Shown one piece after another: positions 35,346-45,602 of a stretch of 64,000 nucleotides of DNA (position 1 is the first letter of the stretch; each line of letters begins with the position of its first letter). The notes below the pieces were generated by a model. The model was not told where the DNA came from. It saw nothing but the letters and a program-made list of their open reading frames with translations, and made no database searches. The stretch is taken from assembly GCF_943181435.1 (NCBI RefSeq), contig NZ_OW969598.1, positions 496,001 to 560,000 on the forward strand, given 5' to 3'. The stretch is from Neisseria sp. Marseille-Q6792 (GTDB lineage: Bacteria; Pseudomonadota; Gammaproteobacteria; Burkholderiales; Neisseriaceae). The translations under genes were made by a program, and so were the position numbers.

Positions 35346-36476
35346 ATGATTAAAATCAGCACCCGTTTCGATGCCGGTTCGGTCGTCGTCAAAGACCTGA
35401 CCGATCCTTCCAACATCCGCCTCGCCCTGCGTCCTGACAACGCCTCCGATTTTGCGCAGTGGTTCTACTTCAGACTTCAAGGAGCAGCCTATCAAAACTG
35501 CATCATGCATTTTGACAATGCGGCAGATGCCGCTTATCCCAAAGGCTGGGAGGACTATCAGGCATGTGCCTCATACGACCGCCGCAACTGGTTCCGCGTG
35601 CCGACGAGCTATGAAAACGGCGTACTGACCATCAACCATACCCCGCTGTCCAATAGCGTGTACTACGCCTATTTCGAACCCTATTCCGAAGAGCAGCACC
35701 TCAACCTCCTAGGCGATGCTCAAAGCAGCGGGCTTTGCCGCATCGACGACTTGGGCAGCACCGTGCAAGGCCGCGACATCAATCTGCTGACCATAGGCAA
35801 CCAAGTCGAAAGCGACATGAAAATCTGGATTACCGCACGCCAGCATCCGGGAGAAACCATGGCGGAATGGTTTGTCGAAGGGTTGCTCGGCAGGCTGCTC
35901 GACCCTCAGGATGCAACCGCGCGCACCCTGCTCGACCGCGCCACGTTCTATATCGTCCCCAACATGAACCCCGACGGTTCGGCACTGGGCAACCTTCGCA
36001 CCAACGCCGCCGGTGCAAACCTCAACCGTGAGTGGGAAAATCCGACAGTGGAAAAAAGTCCCGAAGTATTCTTCGTGCGTGAAAGAATGCTGGAAACCGG
36101 TGTGGATTTGTTTTTGGATATCCACGGCGACGAAGGACTGCCCTTTGTCTTTGTCGCAGGTACGGAAGGCGTGCCGAACTACAATCCGCGCATCGCCGCG
36201 TTGGAAGCGCAGTTTAAAAATGCCCTTTTAAACGCGAGCCCAGATTTTCAAGACGAATACGGTTACGAAAAAGACGCGCCCGGTCAGGCCAACATGACCT
36301 TGGCGACCAACTGGGTCGGCAACCGTTTCAACTGCCTTGCCTACACGCTGGAAATGCCGTTTAAAGACAATGCCAACCTGCCCGACGACGACTTCGGCTG
36401 GAACGGCCAACGTTCGTTGCGCTTGGGCGAAGCCGCATTGTCCACCATCCTCAACGTCATCGGCGATTTGCGCTGA
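35346..36476 (+). CDS. M14-family zinc carboxypeptidase
   Basis: A 376-residue cytosolic-carboxypeptidase-like (M14) metallopeptidase. The N-terminal beta domain (residues 1-125) carries the family pattern FAQWFYFRLQG and YAYFEPYS. The catalytic domain has the zinc ligands HPGETMAEW (H-x2-E) and DIHGDEG, arginine-type substrate loops (NMNPDG, NREWE) and catalytic Glu in LEMPFK. AAGGA precedes the ATG at 35346. The natural substrate (perhaps peptidoglycan or protein tails) is unknown. It ends before an uptake-sequence terminator. Confidence 0.9.
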   Translation: MIKISTRFDAGSVVVKDLTDPSNIRLALRPDNASDFAQWFYFRLQGAAYQNCIMHFDNAADAAYPKGWEDYQACASYDRRNWFRVPTSYENGVLTINHTPLSNSVYYAYFEPYSEEQHLNLLGDAQSSGLCRIDDLGSTVQGRDINLLTIGNQVESDMKIWITARQHPGETMAEWFVEGLLGRLLDPQDATARTLLDRATFYIVPNMNPDGSALGNLRTNAAGANLNREWENPTVEKSPEVFFVRERMLETGVDLFLDIHGDEGLPFVFVAGTEGVPNYNPRIAALEAQFKNALLNASPDFQDEYGYEKDAPGQANMTLATNWVGNRFNCLAYTLEMPFKDNANLPDDDFGWNGQRSLRLGEAALSTILNVIGDLR

Positions 36477-36491
36477 AACCCTTATTGCAGC

Positions 36492-36528
36492 AATGCCGTC
36501 TGAAGCATCATACCTTTCAGACGGCATT
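36492..36528 (+). terminator. Uptake-sequence terminator after carboxypeptidase
   Basis: AATGCCGTCTGAA / TTCAGACGGCATT stem-loop between the carboxypeptidase gene and lgt. Confidence 0.78.
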
Positions 36529-36551
36529 TGAAATTGAAATCAAGGAACATC

Positions 36552-37400
36552 ATGATTACCCATCCCCAATTCGACCCCATCCTTATCAGTATCGGACCGC
36601 TTGCCGTCCGCTGGTATGCCCTAAGCTACATCCTCGGCTTTATCCTTTTCAGCTTTTTGGGCAAGCGCCGCATCGCGCAGGGGAATTCTGTTTTTACTAA
36701 AGAATCGCTTGACGACTTCCTGACATGGGGCATATTGGGCGTGATTTTGGGCGGCCGTTTGGGTTACGTCCTGTTTTACAAATTCTCCGACTACCTCGCC
36801 CATCCGCTTGATATTTTCAAGGTATGGGAAGGCGGCATGTCGTTTCATGGCGGATTTTTAGGCGTGGTTGCCGCAATGTGGTTGTTCAGTCGCAAACAAA
36901 ACATCAGTTTCCTCAAACTGATGGATACGGTCGCACCGCTTGTTCCGCTGGGTCTCGCTTCGGGACGTATCGGCAACTTTATCAACGGCGAACTTTGGGG
37001 ACGCATTACCGACATTAACGCATTTTGGGCAATGGGCTTCCCGCAGGCGCATTACGAAGATGCCGAAGCCGCCGCACACAATCCCCTTTGGTCAGGTTGG
37101 TTGCAACAATATAGTATGCTACCCCGCCATCCCTCGCAGCTTTATCAGTTTGCACTTGAAGGCATCTGCCTGTTCGCCGTCGTTTGGCTGTTCTCTAAAA
37201 AACAGCGTCCGACCGGACAAGTCGCCTCGCTTTTCCTCGGCGGCTATGGCGTATTCCGCTTCATTGCCGAATTCGCACGCCAACCCGACGATTATCTCGG
37301 CCTCCTTACCTTAGGGCTGTCGATGGGTCAGTGGCTGAGCGTCCCCATGATTGTTTTGGGTATAGCCGGCTTCATCTTTTTCGGTAGCAGGAAAAATTAA
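36552..37400 (+). CDS. lgt: Prolipoprotein diacylglyceryl transferase
   Basis: Adds diacylglycerol from phosphatidylglycerol to the lipobox Cys of prolipoproteins in the inner membrane. It is 282 residues with about seven helices. The signature [13 protein letters not shown] is present, as are the N-terminal [15 protein letters not shown] and the essential His in [11 protein letters not shown]. Start ATG 36552 has AAGGA six bases upstream; the earlier in-frame ATG is inside the preceding terminator region. It acts on the lipoproteins at 27494-29187. Confidence 0.97.
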   Translation: MITHPQFDPILISIGPLAVRWYALSYILGFILFSFLGKRRIAQGNSVFTKESLDDFLTWGILGVILGGRLGYVLFYKFSDYLAHPLDIFKVWEGGMSFHGGFLGVVAAMWLFSRKQNISFLKLMDTVAPLVPLGLASGRIGNFINGELWGRITDINAFWAMGFPQAHYEDAEAAAHNPLWSGWLQQYSMLPRHPSQLYQFALEGICLFAVVWLFSKKQRPTGQVASLFLGGYGVFRFIAEFARQPDDYLGLLTLGLSMGQWLSVPMIVLGIAGFIFFGSRKN

Positions 37401-37411
37401 ACCTTCTTGAT

Positions 37412-37456
37412 AAAAATGCCGTCTGAAACTTAAATTTTAAGTTTCAGGCGGCATTT
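37412..37456. terminator. Bidirectional uptake-sequence terminator, one copy degenerate
   Basis: AAAATGCCGTCTGAAACTT / AAGTTTCAGGCGGCATTTT between convergent lgt and the YecA-like gene. The second uptake sequence has one change (GGCGG). Confidence 0.8.
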
Positions 37457-37472
37457 TATTCCGCTCGAACCA

Positions 37473-38135
37473 TCAATTTTTACCGCAACACGCCTTGTAT
37501 TTTCTGCCGCTGCCGCACGGACAGGGATTGTTCCTGCCTGTTTTTTCTCCCTCCCTGCGGACGGTTTGCGGTTTATTGATGACTGCCTGCCAGTAGCGGT
37601 AGATATCCGCCAATGCATAAGGCAACTCAGATTCCAGCTCCGCCAGCTCGCCTTCTGTGAATTGCAGACGGATGGAGCCGTTGTCCTCTTCGTCGTAAAT
37701 ACCCCCCAATGCCATGATGGGATAAAACAACTCTTCAAACTCTTCATCATCGACGGCTTCAAACCAATCGGTCGGCACAATATCCAAACCGTAAAGATAA
37801 GCATTGCACCAAGTGTAAAAATCGCTGCCGCCGTCTTCGTTTTCATACAGCCACAAATCGGGCAGTTTTTTATCCGATATGGAGCCGACCGTATCCATCG
37901 CCATTGTCAAAACCAAACGTTCTATTTCAGAACGTTCGCTGGCTGTAAATTGCGACTCGTCGCCCAACACTTCAGGCAGCCAATCGCGCGGCGCCAATTT
38001 GTCCGGCCCGCTCAATAGGGCCATCATAAAACCTTGAACTTCGTCACAGCGCATGGTATTGCCCTGTTCGCTTTTGGCATCCAACAATTCGCTCAACCGC
38101 TGTTTGGACGCTTCGGTAAATTTTTGGGAATCCAT
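37473..38135 (-). CDS. UPF0149/YecA-like protein with SEC-C zinc tail
   Basis: A 220-residue protein starting [21 protein letters not shown]. Residues 1-170 match the UPF0149 (YgfB/YecA) helical family ([18 protein letters not shown]). The end [21 protein letters not shown] (interrupted here) is a SEC-C zinc-binding motif as found in SecA and YecA. The preferred ATG is 38135 with AAGG upstream; an ATG three bases earlier is also possible. An uptake sequence lies further upstream in frame and is not coding. The role, perhaps ribosome- or Sec-related, is unknown. Confidence 0.85.
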   Translation of the reverse strand: MDSQKFTEASKQRLSELLDAKSEQGNTMRCDEVQGFMMALLSGPDKLAPRDWLPEVLGDESQFTASERSEIERLVLTMAMDTVGSISDKKLPDLWLYENEDGGSDFYTWCNAYLYGLDIVPTDWFEAVDDEEFEELFYPIMALGGIYDEEDNGSIRLQFTEGELAELESELPYALADIYRYWQAVINKPQTVRREGEKTGRNNPCPCGSGRKYKACCGKN

Positions 38136-38178
38136 CATTTTCCTTTTCAAATGGGTTTTGCACCCTATTATCGCCTCA

Positions 38179-38213
38179 ATGCCGTCTGAAGCATTTTCTA
38201 CTTCAGACGGCAT
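38179..38213 (-). terminator. Uptake-sequence terminator after leuA
   Basis: ATGCCGTCTGAAG / CTTCAGACGGCAT stem-loop 16 bases after the leuA stop codon on the minus strand. Confidence 0.8.
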
Positions 38214-38228
38214 CGTCTGTTTTCACGC

Positions 38229-40022
38229 TCAAATCGTACCGCTGCCTTGCGCTTTCGGTTTGGCAGAACCAAATTCCAGTTTGCTCAAGGCGGAGAGGTA
38301 GGCTTTGGCAGTTGCGACCAAAACGTCGGTATCTGCGCCTTGTCCGTTGACGACGCGGTTGCCGCGCGCCAAACGGACGCTGGTTTCGCCTTGGCTTTCC
38401 GTGCCTTGCGTTACGGCGTTGACAGAATAAATCTGCAAAGTCGCGCCGCTTTGTGCCACGCTCTCAATCGCTTTGAAAATCGCATCGACAGGGCCGGAGC
38501 CTGTGGCGGAAGCGCGTTTTTCTTCGCCTTTGATACTGAACACGATGTCGGCGCGCGGCTCTTCGCCGGTTTCGGTACTGATTTTTTGGGAGATGAATTT
38601 GTAGCTCTCGGCGTTCATGCTGCCCATTTCGTCGGACACCAGCGCGTGCAGGTCTTCATCGAAGATTTCGCGTTTTTTGTCGGCGAGTTCTTTGAAGCGG
38701 GCAAACGCGGCGTTCAGCGCTTCTTCGCTTTCCAATTCGATACCCAAATCTGCCAGCTTGGTTTTGAAGGCGTTGCGGCCGGACAATTTGCCCAAAGTCA
38801 GGCGGTTGGTTGACCAGCCGACCGATTCGGCAGTCATGATTTCATAGGTTTCGGGGTGTTTCAACACACCGTCCTGATGGATGCCTGATTCGTGTGCAAA
38901 GGCGTTTGCACCGACTACTGCTTTGTTTGGCTGAATCGGATAGCCGGTAATGGTGGATACCAGTTTGGATACCGGCACGATTTGCGTGGTATCAATGCCG
39001 GTTTCCAAGCCGAACAAATCATGGCGCACTTTCAACGCCATCACGATTTCTTCAAGGCTGGCATTGCCCGCACGTTCGCCCAAACCGTTGATGGTGCACT
39101 CCACCTGGCGCACGCCTGCCTGAACGGCGGCCAGCGAGTTGGCAACCGCCATACCCAAGTCGTTGTGGCAGTGGGTCGACCAGACTACTTTGTCGCCGTT
39201 GGGCACGCTTTTGATGATGTTGCTGATACGTTCGTACCACACGGAAGGGATGGAGTAGCCGACAGTATCGGGAATATTGATGGTGGTCGCGCCTGCTTCG
39301 ATAACTGCCGTAAAGATTTTGGCGAGAAAGTCCAAATCCGAACGAACCGCATCTTCAGCGGAAAATTCCACATCGTCGGTGTATTCTTTGGCGATTTTTA
39401 CCGCTTTGACCGCCGCATCGATAACCTGCTGCGGCTTCATTTTCAGTTTGTGCTCCATGTGGATGGGGCTGGTGGCGATGAAGGTATGGATGCGTTTTTT
39501 CGGAGCGGGGGAAACGGCTTCGCCTGCCTTGCGCACATCGTTTTCAACGGCACGCGCCAACGAGCAGACTGTGGATTTGGTGATGATTTTGGCAATCGCA
39601 TTGACCGACTCGAAATCGCCCGGGCTGGCGGCGGCAAAACCCGCCTCAATCACATCCACGCCCATTTTCTCCAACTGGCGGGCAATGCGGATTTTCTCCT
39701 CTTTGGTCATGGATGCACCGGGCGACTGCTCGCCGTCGCGCATGGTGGTGTCGAAAATAATTACGCGGTTGGTCTGTGTCATTTCTGTTCTCTCCAGAGA
39801 TTCATTTTTTTGTAAAAAAGCATTCAAATCCAGCGGTCTGCCTTGCGCTTCCGCCAGCGCCGTCAGCTTTTGCAGTTGCGCCAAGGGCAGCGATCCGCGC
39901 GTGCGCCATTTATAGATGGCGGCAGTCGTCGCGGCATTTTCGGGATCGTGCTGTTTCAACGCTTCGGCAAGTGCATTCACGCCGCCGAAATAAGCAACTA
40001 AGCGGTCAATGTCTAATTGCAT
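38229..40022 (-). CDS. leuA: 2-isopropylmalate synthase with N-terminal helix-turn-helix extension
   Basis: Catalyses the first step of leucine synthesis (acetyl-CoA plus 2-oxoisovalerate). The catalytic protein is residues 81-597: [15 protein letters not shown] (metal/substrate site), the HxH motif in THCHNDLG, and the C-terminal allosteric domain. The continuous frame begins 80 residues earlier at 40022 ([22 protein letters not shown], interrupted here) with a Cro/YdaS-type DNA-binding domain: [14 protein letters not shown] fits the recognition helix region. Both starts have good ribosome-binding sites: AAGGAACATC before 40022 and GGAGAGAACAGAA before the internal ATG 39782. So a 597-residue fusion and a normal 517-residue enzyme may both be made. 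Confidence 0.92.
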   Translation of the reverse strand: MQLDIDRLVAYFGGVNALAEALKQHDPENAATTAAIYKWRTRGSLPLAQLQKLTALAEAQGRPLDLNAFLQKNESLERTEMTQTNRVIIFDTTMRDGEQSPGASMTKEEKIRIARQLEKMGVDVIEAGFAAASPGDFESVNAIAKIITKSTVCSLARAVENDVRKAGEAVSPAPKKRIHTFIATSPIHMEHKLKMKPQQVIDAAVKAVKIAKEYTDDVEFSAEDAVRSDLDFLAKIFTAVIEAGATTINIPDTVGYSIPSVWYERISNIIKSVPNGDKVVWSTHCHNDLGMAVANSLAAVQAGVRQVECTINGLGERAGNASLEEIVMALKVRHDLFGLETGIDTTQIVPVSKLVSTITGYPIQPNKAVVGANAFAHESGIHQDGVLKHPETYEIMTAESVGWSTNRLTLGKLSGRNAFKTKLADLGIELESEEALNAAFARFKELADKKREIFDEDLHALVSDEMGSMNAESYKFISQKISTETGEEPRADIVFSIKGEEKRASATGSGPVDAIFKAIESVAQSGATLQIYSVNAVTQGTESQGETSVRLARGNRVVNGQGADTDVLVATAKAYLSALSKLEFGSAKPKAQGSGTI

Positions 40023-40072
40023 GATGTTCCTTGTCCAAACTTTATCAAAATTATGGTTTGCTTTGGAAGGGA

Positions 40073-40100
40073 ATTATACGCATTTTAGACAAAACGACAA
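40073..40100 (-). promoter_or_regulatory. Sigma-70 promoter of leuA
   Basis: On the minus strand, TTGTCG (-35) and a perfect TATAAT (-10) are spaced 16 bases apart, about 50 bases before the 40022 start codon. That location means the promoter is upstream of the helix-turn-helix segment, so both coding parts are on the same transcript. Confidence 0.7.
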
Positions 40101-40630
40101 TCTATTTTTCTAAAAATACGGATTTACTTTTTAAATCCAGAATTATTTTATACATTTTGTCCATTTTTACTGATGAAAAATAATGTTTGTTACGAGAACC
40201 AATAAAGCAAGACTAATTAGGCGGCAACAAGCAAAATGTCAGACATCTGATAACAATACAATAAAATATAAAATTCTTATTTAAAATCAGTATATTAATC
40301 AAACCATTCCCTGCACCTTCTTTTCCATTCAAATTCAAGCTATTACTCCCTAGCATCAGTACACCGCACCATATCAACATAAATCAAGTGTGGTTTCTTA
40401 AAATCTGTTTCAGAAGGATTCTAAAATATTGACCGCTTATCACACCCACAGACTTCGGCGTCCTGTAATGCATAAGGGCAAAGGAAGCAATGGTTAGCAT
40501 CGACTGAAAATTTCACGGCACTTTATAGAACCTGAGTATGGAATGCGCAACACCATGGGTTGCAGAAAATATAAGTATAAGCCCTGAAATCATAGGAACT
40601 TTTATGAATGACCCGTATTCAAATGTCCGC
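40101..40630. other. AT-rich gene-free region
   Basis: About 530 bases upstream of leuA and downstream of ftsK. The sequence is AT-rich. I found no convincing gene, leader peptide, uptake sequence or repeat. A frame at 40513-40773 lacks coding character. Confidence 0.5.
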
Positions 40631-40666
40631 AAAAAATGCCGTCTGAAACCTTCAGACGGCATTTTT
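40631..40666 (-). terminator. Uptake-sequence terminator of ftsK
   Basis: AAAAAATGCCGTCTGAA / TTCAGACGGCATTTTT stem-loop 22 bases after the ftsK stop codon, with a T run on the minus strand. Confidence 0.83.
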
Positions 40667-40687
40667 ATGTTTATCAAGCTGCCCGTA

Positions 40688-43600
40688 TCATAGATTATCC
40701 GCAGGAACCAAAATGGTACGGTTGCCGTTGTGTTCCGGTGCGGATACGATACCTGCCGCCTCCATTTGGTCAATCAGTCGCGCGGCACGGTTGTAGCCGA
40801 TACGCAATGCCCGTTGAACACCTGAAATACTGGCTTTGCGTGTTTTTAAAACGACAGATACGGCCTCATCGTACATCGGGTCGGACTCACCTTCGCTACT
40901 CCGGCCGATTCCCGACAAATCTTCAGTCATACCGCTGCTCAAAATATCGTCGATATACTCGGGTTCTCCAAACTGTTTCAAATATTCGACGACGCGGTGC
41001 ACTTCGTCATCCGACGCAAACGCACCGTGGACACGTTGCGGATAACCTGTACCGGGCGGCAGGAACAGCATATCGCCCTGACCGAGCAGGTTTTCCGCAC
41101 CCATTTGGTCAAGAATCGTACGGCTGTCGATTTTGCTGGACACTTGGAAAGCGATGCGTGTCGGGATGTTGGCTTTAATCAGACCTGTGATGACATCGAC
41201 GCTGGGGCGTTGCGTGGCAAGAATCAAATGGATACCTGCCGCGCGGGCTTTTTGTGCGAGACGCGCAATCAGCTCTTCGATTTTCTTGCCCGCCGTCATC
41301 ATCAAATCGGCAAACTCATCAACTACGACTACGATAAACGGCAGTTTTTCCAAAGGTTCGGGATCGTCGGGAGTTAGGCTGAACGGGTTGGCAATTTTCT
41401 CACCCTGGGCGGAAGACTCGGCAACTTTTTGGTTGAAACCGGCCAAGTTGCGCACACCTAAATGGCTCATCAGGCGGTAGCGTTTTTCCATTTCGTTGAC
41501 ACACCAGTTCAGCGCGTTTGCCGCCAGCTTCATATCGGTAACAACCGGCGCGAGAAGGTGGGGGATACCTTCGTAAATGCTCAATTCAAGCATTTTCGGA
41601 TCAATCATAATCATGCGCACGTCTTCAGGCGTAGCCTTAAAGAGCATAGACAGAATCATCGCGTTGACACCTACCGATTTACCCGATCCGGTGGTACCTG
41701 CAACCAACAAATGCGGTGCTTTGCCTAAGTCGGTAACGACGGGCTGGCCGGTAATGTCCTGACCGAGGGCAAGCGTCAGCTTGGATTTGGATTCTGCAAA
41801 TGCGGGCGAATTGAAAATTTCGCTCAGACGTATCATTTGCCGCTTAGGATTAGGCAGCTCCAAGCCCATGCAGGTTTTGCCGGGTATGGTTTCGACAACG
41901 CGGATAGACGCAACACCGAGCGAACGCGCCAAATCTTTTTCCAGATTCAAAACGGAATTGCCGCGTACGCCGACATCCGGCTCGATTTCATAACGTGTAA
42001 TGACAGGGCCGGAATATGAATCGACAACTTTAACCTTAACCCTGAACTCAGCCAGTTTTTCTTCAATGGTAATGCTGTTTTCAAGCAGCTCCTCTTCCGT
42101 CTGGGTTGCTTCAGGATCAAACAGCGGCGGTAAAAGCAGGTCGGTCGTCGGCAGGTGTTCGTTCGGCACATCATCTTCTGCGCCCTGCAATTCCGCCTCA
42201 TCTATTTCAGGATAAGGTACCTGCCGGAAATCATGCTCTGACAGCATACCTGCAAACGGATACGCCGAACGCCCTTCATGCTCGAAAACTTCGGTTTCCG
42301 ATAGATATTCTCCGTTTTGCCCCTCTTCGGCACATTTTTCCCATCCGTCCGGGCAGGTATCAGCTTCTTCGTCTTGCCGATCCTCAAGAATATCGCCGGC
42401 GAGACGAGCGTTTTCGGCAATAAGGCCGGCCTGTACACGCTCAAATCCGGCAGGCAGCTCATATGTACGGTTATAAATTTCCGTAACGGGCGGAGGCGGC
42501 GGGATATCGATTTTAGGTCTGGAAACTTCCGGCACCTCCGGAGGTTCGACTACCCATGCATCCGGTGCGGCAGGTTCTTCAATATAGATATCGGCAGTAT
42601 CATCAGAAAGCAGGCCTTCACGTCCAATTGAAATCTCTTCCGCCGTGATACTTTCCAATTCAGACGGCATTTCGAAGTCAGACTTTACAATATGCTCCGG
42701 CTTATCTTGATTTTCCATTATCACGCGTGAAATCCGTGCTTCTGCCGAAACGGTTGCCTTATTGGGTTCTTTCAAGTTTAAAGAAACACGGCGACGGTCA
42801 ATATTAGGAACGATGATGCCGTCTGAAGGAGACTGTTTCTGAGAGGTGCCTGAGTAACTTGCCTCCGTCGGCTTCTTTACAAGACCTTCGTGCTGGCGGA
42901 ACGGCATGTTCCGTACGTCTTTGGCTTTAATCTCAACAGGAGGGGACGGGTGTTTTTTTTCAAAATACGGTTCGAACGCATAATCCGCAGGTTCGGCTAA
43001 TGCTTTCTTACCTTCGTCGAAGAAACGGGAACGCGTGCGTTGGAGCACGGGATCGTCTAAACCAATAATAGGCAGCCCTTCCATCGGTTTCTCGGAAACG
43101 CGGACTTTAGAACCCAATCCATCATTTTTTTCAAATGTATCGATATAACTGATTTGCCCTTCTTTTTCGGCGGCATTGTTTAAAGAACGAGTCGCTTCCT
43201 CCAAAGTAATTTCTTTCAAGGCCGGACGCACGGGCATAATGATGCCTTCAGACGGCATAGAGTTTTCGCCCCTATCCCGATTGGAGGGAACGCATCGGTT
43301 ACCGATTACCGCAGATGAAATATCCTCCGCATTAACAGCCTCATCCCCCTCATCTTCCTCCATTGCCTTGTCCGCATATCCGGAAGATGCCGCCGCAGCT
43401 TCCGAATCAGACGAAGCAGGCTTATCAGGTTCGGACTCATGTGCCAGATAATTCCGGCAAAAACGGACAATATTAACGGAAAGCCAGCATACCGCCGCTT
43501 TGACCGCATGAAAAATCATCAGACCAAGCTCGAGAAAATTAGGCATCCTGTCTTGGATTTCAGGTAATTCCGCCTGTTGCCCCCCTTTATTTTCCTGCCA

Positions 43601-43702
43601 TTCAGAAACTTCACGCACCCATTCCCGTTCGGATTGTGCTCGGATAAAAAACAAACCCGCAATAGCAAGCAACAAAATAATGATCAGAACTATCCAAAAC
43701 AT
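40688..43702 (-). CDS. ftsK: DNA translocase FtsK
   Basis: An ATP-driven DNA pump that clears the chromosome terminus from the division septum and activates XerCD. It has 1004 residues. Only one clear N-terminal helix ([20 protein letters not shown]) and a possible second near residue 70 are seen, instead of the usual four. A long acidic, Pro/Glu-rich linker to about residue 540 follows, then the motor ([16 protein letters not shown]alker [15 protein letters not shown]alker B) and the C-terminal winged-helix gamma domain ([20 protein letters not shown]). Uptake sequences lie inside the linker. I chose 43702 because GGGAA precedes it. Confidence 0.93.
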   Translation of the reverse strand: MFWIVLIIILLLAIAGLFFIRAQSEREWVREVSEWQENKGGQQAELPEIQDRMPNFLELGLMIFHAVKAAVCWLSVNIVRFCRNYLAHESEPDKPASSDSEAAAASSGYADKAMEEDEGDEAVNAEDISSAVIGNRCVPSNRDRGENSMPSEGIIMPVRPALKEITLEEATRSLNNAAEKEGQISYIDTFEKNDGLGSKVRVSEKPMEGLPIIGLDDPVLQRTRSRFFDEGKKALAEPADYAFEPYFEKKHPSPPVEIKAKDVRNMPFRQHEGLVKKPTEASYSGTSQKQSPSDGIIVPNIDRRRVSLNLKEPNKATVSAEARISRVIMENQDKPEHIVKSDFEMPSELESITAEEISIGREGLLSDDTADIYIEEPAAPDAWVVEPPEVPEVSRPKIDIPPPPPVTEIYNRTYELPAGFERVQAGLIAENARLAGDILEDRQDEEADTCPDGWEKCAEEGQNGEYLSETEVFEHEGRSAYPFAGMLSEHDFRQVPYPEIDEAELQGAEDDVPNEHLPTTDLLLPPLFDPEATQTEEELLENSITIEEKLAEFRVKVKVVDSYSGPVITRYEIEPDVGVRGNSVLNLEKDLARSLGVASIRVVETIPGKTCMGLELPNPKRQMIRLSEIFNSPAFAESKSKLTLALGQDITGQPVVTDLGKAPHLLVAGTTGSGKSVGVNAMILSMLFKATPEDVRMIMIDPKMLELSIYEGIPHLLAPVVTDMKLAANALNWCVNEMEKRYRLMSHLGVRNLAGFNQKVAESSAQGEKIANPFSLTPDDPEPLEKLPFIVVVVDEFADLMMTAGKKIEELIARLAQKARAAGIHLILATQRPSVDVITGLIKANIPTRIAFQVSSKIDSRTILDQMGAENLLGQGDMLFLPPGTGYPQRVHGAFASDDEVHRVVEYLKQFGEPEYIDDILSSGMTEDLSGIGRSSEGESDPMYDEAVSVVLKTRKASISGVQRALRIGYNRAARLIDQMEAAGIVSAPEHNGNRTILVPADNL

Positions 43703-43866
43703 ATGCAGTTTCCCGCAAAGCAAACGATTAAATAGGTATATTTTAACGTGTTTCCATTACAAACAAAACAACCTGACCAACAATTCGGTCAAAATCATTA
43801 CAGCTTTCTGTTTGCTGCAGGCAGCACTATAATAGATAATCTCTTATTCATCTTTACGGTATTGGC

Positions 43867-44547
43867 ATGATTTTCCAAACAGTCTGGTTTTCAGATATGC
43901 TGCTGGGGGCTTCATGGATTGCACTCATCCTCCTATTGGCAGCCTCCGGACCGTCCGCATACCGTTCGCTTGTCCGCTACCGTTCCGCCGTACCGCTCTG
44001 TATCGTTATTTTTTCTGCGGCATGGAGTTTGAACACCGCTGCCGGAGGCGGACAACTTGCCCAAATGAGCTATCACCTGCTCGCCGTCAACCTGGTCGCT
44101 CTGATGGTGGATACCTCTGCCGCCCTTTGGCTTGCCTCGATTCTAATGCTTCCATACTGCCTGCTGTTTGCCGGCTCTATCGGCGCATATCCGTCGAACG
44201 CTTTAGTGCTGATTCTGCCCGCACTTGCCGTCAACCGCCTGTCGCGTATGCTGGTCGACCGCCTGCCGCCCAATATTTTCATCTTTATTTTCGTCAACGG
44301 CTTTCTCGCTTCCGCCGCCGGCATTCTGCTGACCGGGCTGGTGCTGACCGGTATTTTGGATGCCGCAAACGCTTTTCCGTCCGAAATATTGTGGACGACC
44401 GCCCTGCCCGTCTTTATTCTGCTGGCGTGGGCGGAAGCCTTCCTCAGCGGTATTTCAACTGCCATATTTGTTGCACTGAAGCCCCATTGGATCAACACTT
44501 TCGACGACAACCGCTATCTGAAGTCCGACCGCAGCATATGGCGGTAG
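43867..44547 (+). CDS. Energy-coupling-factor/CbiM-like membrane protein (COG3235)
   Basis: A 226-residue integral membrane protein with six or seven hydrophobic helices (MLLGASWIALILLLAASG, PLCIVIFSAAWSL, SAALWLASILMLPYCLLFAGS, interrupted here). It resembles the predicted permeases of the ECF/CbiM type in COG3235. A conserved C-terminal ISTAIFVALKPHWINTFDD is visible. No ATPase or substrate-binding gene is adjacent, so the transported compound is unknown. The start is 29 bases upstream of the next gene's region; crcB follows 28 bases downstream on the same strand. Confidence 0.75.
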   Translation: MIFQTVWFSDMLLGASWIALILLLAASGPSAYRSLVRYRSAVPLCIVIFSAAWSLNTAAGGGQLAQMSYHLLAVNLVALMVDTSAALWLASILMLPYCLLFAGSIGAYPSNALVLILPALAVNRLSRMLVDRLPPNIFIFIFVNGFLASAAGILLTGLVLTGILDAANAFPSEILWTTALPVFILLAWAEAFLSGISTAIFVALKPHWINTFDDNRYLKSDRSIWR

Positions 44548-44575
44548 CCTTCAAACGGCATAGGCAGACAAAACC

Positions 44576-44935
44576 ATGCTTTCCAACATCATCCCCCTTT
44601 CCATCGGTGCGGCACTCGGTGCAACGGCGCGTTGGCTGCTCAACCTCGCCGTTCCCGCATCGTTGTCTCCCGCCACGGGCAACCTGTTTGCCAACTGGAC
44701 GGGCGCGCTGCTCATCGGCATCTTTGCCGAAACCGTCAACCACCCGCAATGGAAGCTGCTGCTGATTACCGGTTTTCTCGGCAGCCTGACCACGCTTTCC
44801 GGATTTTCACTGGAAACCGTAACCCTGCTCCAATCGAATCGTCCTGCTTCAGCACTTGCCAATATTTTCCTACATACGGCGGGTTCGCTGCTGCTGACTT
44901 GGCTCGGGCTGAAGATAGGGACGGCAGTCAAATAA
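44576..44935 (+). CDS. crcB: Fluoride channel CrcB/Fluc
   Basis: A 119-residue inner-membrane channel protein that exports fluoride as a dual-topology dimer. Four hydrophobic helices are seen, with the family motifs [26 protein letters not shown] (Asn and Gly ion-path residues) and [15 protein letters not shown] (Phe box). No fluoride riboswitch precedes it. It follows the COG3235 gene closely and may share its transcript. Confidence 0.93.
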   Translation: MLSNIIPLSIGAALGATARWLLNLAVPASLSPATGNLFANWTGALLIGIFAETVNHPQWKLLLITGFLGSLTTLSGFSLETVTLLQSNRPASALANIFLHTAGSLLLTWLGLKIGTAVK

Positions 44936-45012
44936 CCGCAAAAAATTGCTTCCCTTGGTTTTGACACAAGCTATAAATTGGCTTCGCTTGTTTAAATACT
45001 GGCTGTGCCAAC

Positions 45013-45168
45013 TATAGTGGATTAACAAAAATCAGGACAAGGCGACGAAGCCGCAGACAGTACAGATAGTACGGAACCGATTCACTTGGTGCTTCAGCAC
45101 CTTAGAGAATCGTTCTCTTTGAGCTAAGGCGAGGCAGCGCTGTACTGGTTTAAATTTAATCCACTATA
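45013..45168. repeat. Correia repeat enclosed element (full, 156 bp)
   Basis: TATAGTGGATTAA ends with complete interior, downstream of crcB. Confidence 0.93.
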
Positions 45169-45207
45169 CCGTTCTCAAATTCAAATTGGGCTTTTAGGTC
45201 TATAACA

Positions 45208-45250
45208 AAGAAAAAGCCTTGGTAGGTTTATCCTACCAAGGCTTTTTCTT
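45208..45250. terminator. Strong hairpin overlapping a small gene's end
   Basis: A perfect 19-bp stem (45208-45226 with 45232-45250) around a 5-base loop, with A/T tails on both sides, so it can end transcription in both directions. Its left half holds the last codons and stop of the small gene at 45233 (minus strand). Confidence 0.85.
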
Positions 45251-45424
45251 AAAAAAACTCTCTATTACTGCGTCTAAAAATGCAAAAAAAGTAACCATCA
45301 TAACCCTTTTGCCAAAATTAATATCATCTATTAATTCATCATGCCATGGATTAATAGATGGTATATAAGAAAGAACCAATAAACTAATAAAACAGTAAAA
45401 AAAATTAGTAACAAAGATATTCAT
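45233..45424 (-). CDS. Small AT-rich membrane protein, unknown
   Basis: A 63-residue frame starting MNIFVTNFFYCFISLLVL with one strong hydrophobic helix (residues 3-22) and a second possible one (VMMVTFFAFLDAVI), ending FFKKKPW. Its final codons lie inside the terminator hairpin, so the hairpin and the coding end have evolved together or the frame is coincidental. No homologue is recognised; the base composition is AT-rich. Confidence 0.45.
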   Translation of the reverse strand: MNIFVTNFFYCFISLLVLSYIPSINPWHDELIDDINFGKRVMMVTFFAFLDAVIESFFKKKPW

Positions 45425-45602
45425 TATTAACCATTCTTAAAAATTATCACGTTCTTTTGGGTAATTATCATCCCCTTTTCTCTCTTATTACTAAAACACG
45501 AATGACTTTAAAGGACGCGCCCAGAGACAAACCGAAAAGACATATCCCATCCGCCAAACAAAATACCCGCCGATCTACTCCGGCGGGCAGTTCAACACCC
45601 TG

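Noticed and set aside
34167..36476. A 769-codon open frame on the plus strand spanning the argB region and the carboxypeptidase
   Set aside because: Its first 393 codons are the antisense of argB, which has clear kinase motifs; the real carboxypeptidase starts at 35346 with a good ribosome-binding site.
38136..38213. An upstream start for the YecA-like protein at 38213
   Set aside because: The extra codons are an uptake sequence and terminator of leuA ([11 protein letters not shown]); the ATG near 38135 has a Shine-Dalgarno.
40513..40773. An 86-codon minus-strand frame upstream of leuA/downstream of ftsK
   Set aside because: It includes the uptake-sequence terminator and part of ftsK in another frame; no start signal.
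44500..44576. Possible fluoride riboswitch before crcB
   Set aside because: The spacer is only 28 bases and has no crcB-motif pseudoknot pattern.
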